A DNA stretch of 64,000 bases from Alisma plantago-aquatica (lineage: Eukaryota; Streptophyta; Magnoliopsida; Alismatales; Alismataceae): the NCBI GenBank assembly GCA_963693085.1, contig OY856413.1:102312801-102376800 (forward strand), in the 5' to 3' direction. Shown piece by piece: positions 61,086-64,000 of this stretch (position 1 is the first letter of the stretch; each line of letters starts with the position of its first letter). A program made the position numbers and the translations under genes. Below the pieces are notes generated by a model. It made no database searches and was not told where the DNA came from. It saw only the letters and a list, made by a program, of their open reading frames with translations.

Positions 61086-63326
61086 AAGCACCTTAAAAGC
61101 AATGTACTTGATGGAGTAACACATGGAGTGTTTTATATCAAGTCATACATTAAGAGGTATGGAGTTTAATGAATAATGATTAAGTAGGCTAATGTACCTT
61201 GAAGGAAAGGTTGAGCCAACTTAATAAAGTATGGAGTAATCAACATCCTAGGGAGGATGAGAGAGAAACTCATACTTGTGTAATAAACATGTAATGTGCA
61301 TAAAATAATGCTTCTAATATTTGTAGAGTATGAATTAGAGTTTGATCCTAGATAATGTGATCTTGAAACCCTAATCGATACGAAAGGGAAACCCTAACCC
61401 TAATATAGGGTAATGGTATGTGAAACCCTAATTGATAAGAAAGGGAAACCCTAACCCTAATGAGGGAATAGTGGTATTACCCTTGCATTGCATGGTATTG
61501 ATATGTATTTGATATGGTTGTTATCATGTATACTAACCATGCAGGTATAATGAGATGATGAGCATAGCCAGGTATGAGCTATGATGTTTTATATGATAAA
61601 GATGCTTAATGGGCCTTGTGAGCCATGTGAATTATTTATTGCCTAGTGAGAGGTAACAATATGTTTAATAGTCCTTGTGAGCCATGTGAGATGCTTGTGT
61701 AACAAGTATCATGTATACCTTGATCCTCATACCTAGAGGTAATAGTTACCTGATAAGTGGTAACAGTGTTCTGTGATGAACTAAGAGTTTGAATACCCAG
61801 TACTAGTAATCATGATGATGATGATGTTAAGGGATGAGAATTCCCAGTAAAGAGATAAGGGATTGAGATCCTAAATGTTATATGTGTTCTAAAGATTTGA
61901 GAAGTATTTGATAGATGTATTACACCTTTCTTTGTAGCATTTGTCATAATAATTCATGTTTGATAACTTGACTGATGCTAAAAGAATATGGTAATGTACT
62001 TAATAATCAAGTGGAATCTTATCATGTAGAGCCCTGACCATAGATCCATCATCGTCAGCAGTTGGTGATGGTGAAACATGTTCTCCCATGGGATCTCTTA
62101 GAGGGCATATTTTTTAATATGTGGGGGTGATGGGTGTGAATATCCTTACTCCCTAATGTGGGATTGATGTGAGATAAACACGAGATCTCTCAATCCTTCA
62201 TTATATGTGCCGGGATGGATGTATCACGAATCTCCCGATGATGATGAATGTCGGATCGATGTGAGACAAACATGAAATCTCTCGATCGTGAAGAGAGTGC
62301 AGCTGTCGTTGTAGCTCTATAGCAAAGTTGCCAGTATACCCTAGAAAGCTATGTAAGCAGTTGACATGGTCCTGCTTGTGGTCTCGCACTGACCAAGATG
62401 GATGAGGTAGTGGAGTCCGGCTCTTCCATTGACCTTGTATGGTACTGATGCTTTACGCCACCGTGGTCGGTTGGAGTATGAGCGGTATACCTCATCTCCT
62501 TAGGGCATAAGTATGATTGTAATATGTAATCAGCCGTGTAGTGTATTTCCTTAGGGGTGGAATACGGAAATCATTGGTTGATGTTACATTGCTTAATGCA
62601 TCTTAAATAGATAGATGTTATACATGTTCTTCATATTCTTTATAAAATGAATAGATGAATTACTGTTTTATCATATATAGCTACAATGTTTCAAAAGATG
62701 ATATTGCTCTATTCTGCTTAAATAGTGATTAAATCCTACTTATTATTATAAAAGAATCCTCTACTCGGTTTTATTATTGTTTATCTGCAATAATAATGTT
62801 GTTGGTGGAGAGTTATATCTGTCGCTGGGACATGGATCTCATCACATTGGTCACCAACATTTTTAGGTGGACGTGGACGAGGAGGTAGGGATCATATAGC
62901 AGAGGGAGGACAAAAGCATCAGGGGAAGCAGTAGCATCTCAGGTTGAGTGTGTTGTCAGTCGTGTCTTGTAGATATAAGTCTTATGTGTTGTCTCTGTAC
63001 TCTTAGATCCTTGGAGTCAGTACGTAATGGTTTTTATGAACAATCTGAGATTTAGTCTTGTATGCCTCGAGGTTTTATGTTGCTTATGTATAGTTTGACA
63101 AAGCAACCGTTATATGTTATCCTCGAGATGAGATGGTACATGGTATGTACAATGTGAACCATGATGTATATAATACTTTGGTTCTCTTATTAAGAGTTTC
63201 CTGGAAATGGATCTCTTTGCAAATGGTTTTAATTTTTAGTGATTTTTTGTAAATCTGATGCTTATGGTTATTCTGAAATTATTTATTGGTGACGGTTTGA
63301 TTTGTTATCAGATCGTCACAAAGTTT

Positions 63327-63338
63327 TAGTATCATAGC
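63327..63338 (+). other. primer binding site (Met-type), B2
   Basis: TAGTATCATAGC differs at two of twelve bases from TGGTATCAGAGC, the site for initiator Met tRNA. It lies seven bases after the LTR end. The next bases (TTCGCTGAGTCTATAGAGAC) match the family A leader. Confidence 0.75.
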
Positions 63339-63456
63339 CTAAGGTTCGCTGAGTCTATAGAGACATAGGATTAAGGTTTTCGAGTCTATTCTAAGTATCA
63401 TCCAGCTTATCTAATAGTGACTTCTGCTCATATAGGAGAATAAGTAAAGCTTAAAG

Positions 63457-64000
63457 ATGGGTGAATCACATGAAGAACATGTTGCTGAAAGCAGTGTTGC
63501 TGCACCAAGAGGAGGTGTGAGGGATCAGGCTAGAGAGGAACTAGTACCTAAGAACCCCCAGCTTGACCAAGCTTCGATAGAAAACCCAGTTTTCATGCTC
63601 TGTTTGGATAGTTCATGAATACAATGACGCATATGGCAGATAGGATGCCAGCACCAGCACCTAGGGCACCAACTCCCAATGAGGAGCATGGAACCTTTGA
63701 ACGGTTACGTCGAGTAGGAGCCACTGAATATGCCGGTATAGTTGACCCAGCAGACACAGATTCATGGCTTACTGAGTTGGAGAAAGCCTTTAGAATCCTC
63801 AGTATTCCAAAAACTGAGAAAGTTAAGCATGTCGTATACCTATTAAAAGGAAGCGCTGGCCACTGGTGGGCCATTGAGGAGGAGAAATGACCAGGTGTTG
63901 AGGTCGAATGGAGAGAGTTCTGACGTGCGTTTGTCAGTAGATACTTTCCCAAGACTTATCTGGAGGAGAAAATCTCACAGTTTGAGCGGATTAAGCAAGG
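63457..64000 (+). pseudogene. gag: gag, Del/Tekay-like family B (runs off the window)
   Basis: Start ATG 63457 (MGESHEEHVAESSVAAPRGG), shared with the family A remnants. A frameshift near 63580-63615 leads to the main block 63615-63890: MTHMADRMPAPAPRAPTP, FERLRRVGATEYAGIVDPAD, DSWLTELEKAFRIL and VVYLLKGSAGHWWA, then EVEWREF, AFVSRYFPKTYLEEKISQFE. This is the retrotransposon gag domain of chromovirus-like elements. Two TGA stops (near 63889 and 63922) sit where an Arg codon CGA is likely, as expected from CpG decay. The frame is open to the window end. Lineage is inferred from gag and primer site; RT is not in the window. Confidence 0.82.

Larger units (their letters stand above)
58980..63320 (+). 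repeat. LTR B2, 5' LTR of a Del/Tekay-like element
   Basis: Starts TATAACATCCCTGACCTGGG (TG changed to TA) and ends GATCGTCACA, 4341 bases. It is followed by a Met-type primer site and gag, so it is a 5' LTR. It aligns with B1. It contains a TATCGG word cluster (about 60040-60180), TGATGATGACATCATCA (60593-60609), a 37-base CCGATATGG array (60832-61085) and telo-boxes at 61365-61455. Confidence 0.88.

Noticed and set aside
60787..61169. Overlapping open frames on both strands with repeated HTHLQTD- or CLLPPYRFGG-like peptides
   Set aside because: They come from the 37-base tandem array, whose period is not a multiple of three, so all frames stay open by chance.
1..64000. Host genes, tRNA, rRNA or organelle DNA
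   Set aside because: None of the open frames outside the retroelement domains shows a recognisable protein; no tRNA cloverleaf or rRNA block was noticed. A covariance-model search would be needed to exclude short RNA genes fully.

Overview
The window looks like plant nuclear DNA, probably gene-poor heterochromatin of a large-genome seed plant. No host gene, tRNA or rRNA was recognised. Everything that could be identified is decayed LTR retrotransposon. The plant assignment rests on Athila-type Ty3/gypsy elements with tRNA-Asp-type primer sites and env-like ORFs, a Sirevirus-like Ty1/copia element, long-LTR elements with Met-type primer sites, and many telo-box (AAACCCTAA) copies. The species cannot be named from the sequence.

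Layout. 1-7340: 3' half of Athila-like element 1 (RNase H, integrase, env-like region, 3' LTR). 7341 to about 12200: Sirevirus-like copia element on the minus strand (gag, protease, integrase, start of RT, one LTR). About 12990-18775: 5' half of Athila-like element 3 (LTR, primer site, gag, protease, RT). 18776-22115: inverted 5' fragment of Athila-like element 2 (gag, primer site, LTR). 22116-36217: two head-to-tail copies of a large non-coding LTR element (family A, 5.9 kb LTRs) on the minus strand. 36218-41506: integrase and env-like region, perhaps the rest of element 3. 41690-46305: 3' end and 4.4 kb LTR of a related long-LTR family (B1). 46306-49193: unassigned AT-rich DNA. 49194 to about 52620: truncated LTR of an A-like family (C). 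52630-57753: 3' part of Athila-like element 4 with a 2.7 kb LTR. 57827-58979: start of another long LTR (D). 58980-64000: LTR, primer site and gag start of a family-B element (B2).

All recognisable coding segments carry stops or frameshifts, and nothing here looks autonomous. The most unusual signal is non-coding. Almost every LTR family carries its own short inverted-repeat word, usually with CpG and often tandemly multiplied: AGTCGGTA/TACCGACT in element 1, ACGGTCT/AGACCGT in A, C and the unrelated Athila 4 LTR, CCGATATGG and GGATTG/CAATCC in B, and CACGGCCGTG in A. In several units both arms have changed together, so symmetry is kept while sequence drifts. In the long-LTR families a TATA-like box lies about 880-915 bases from the LTR start in A, B and C, which would put these arrays inside a very long transcribed leader. 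A second covarying hairpin sits just behind pol in all three Athila copies that retain that region.
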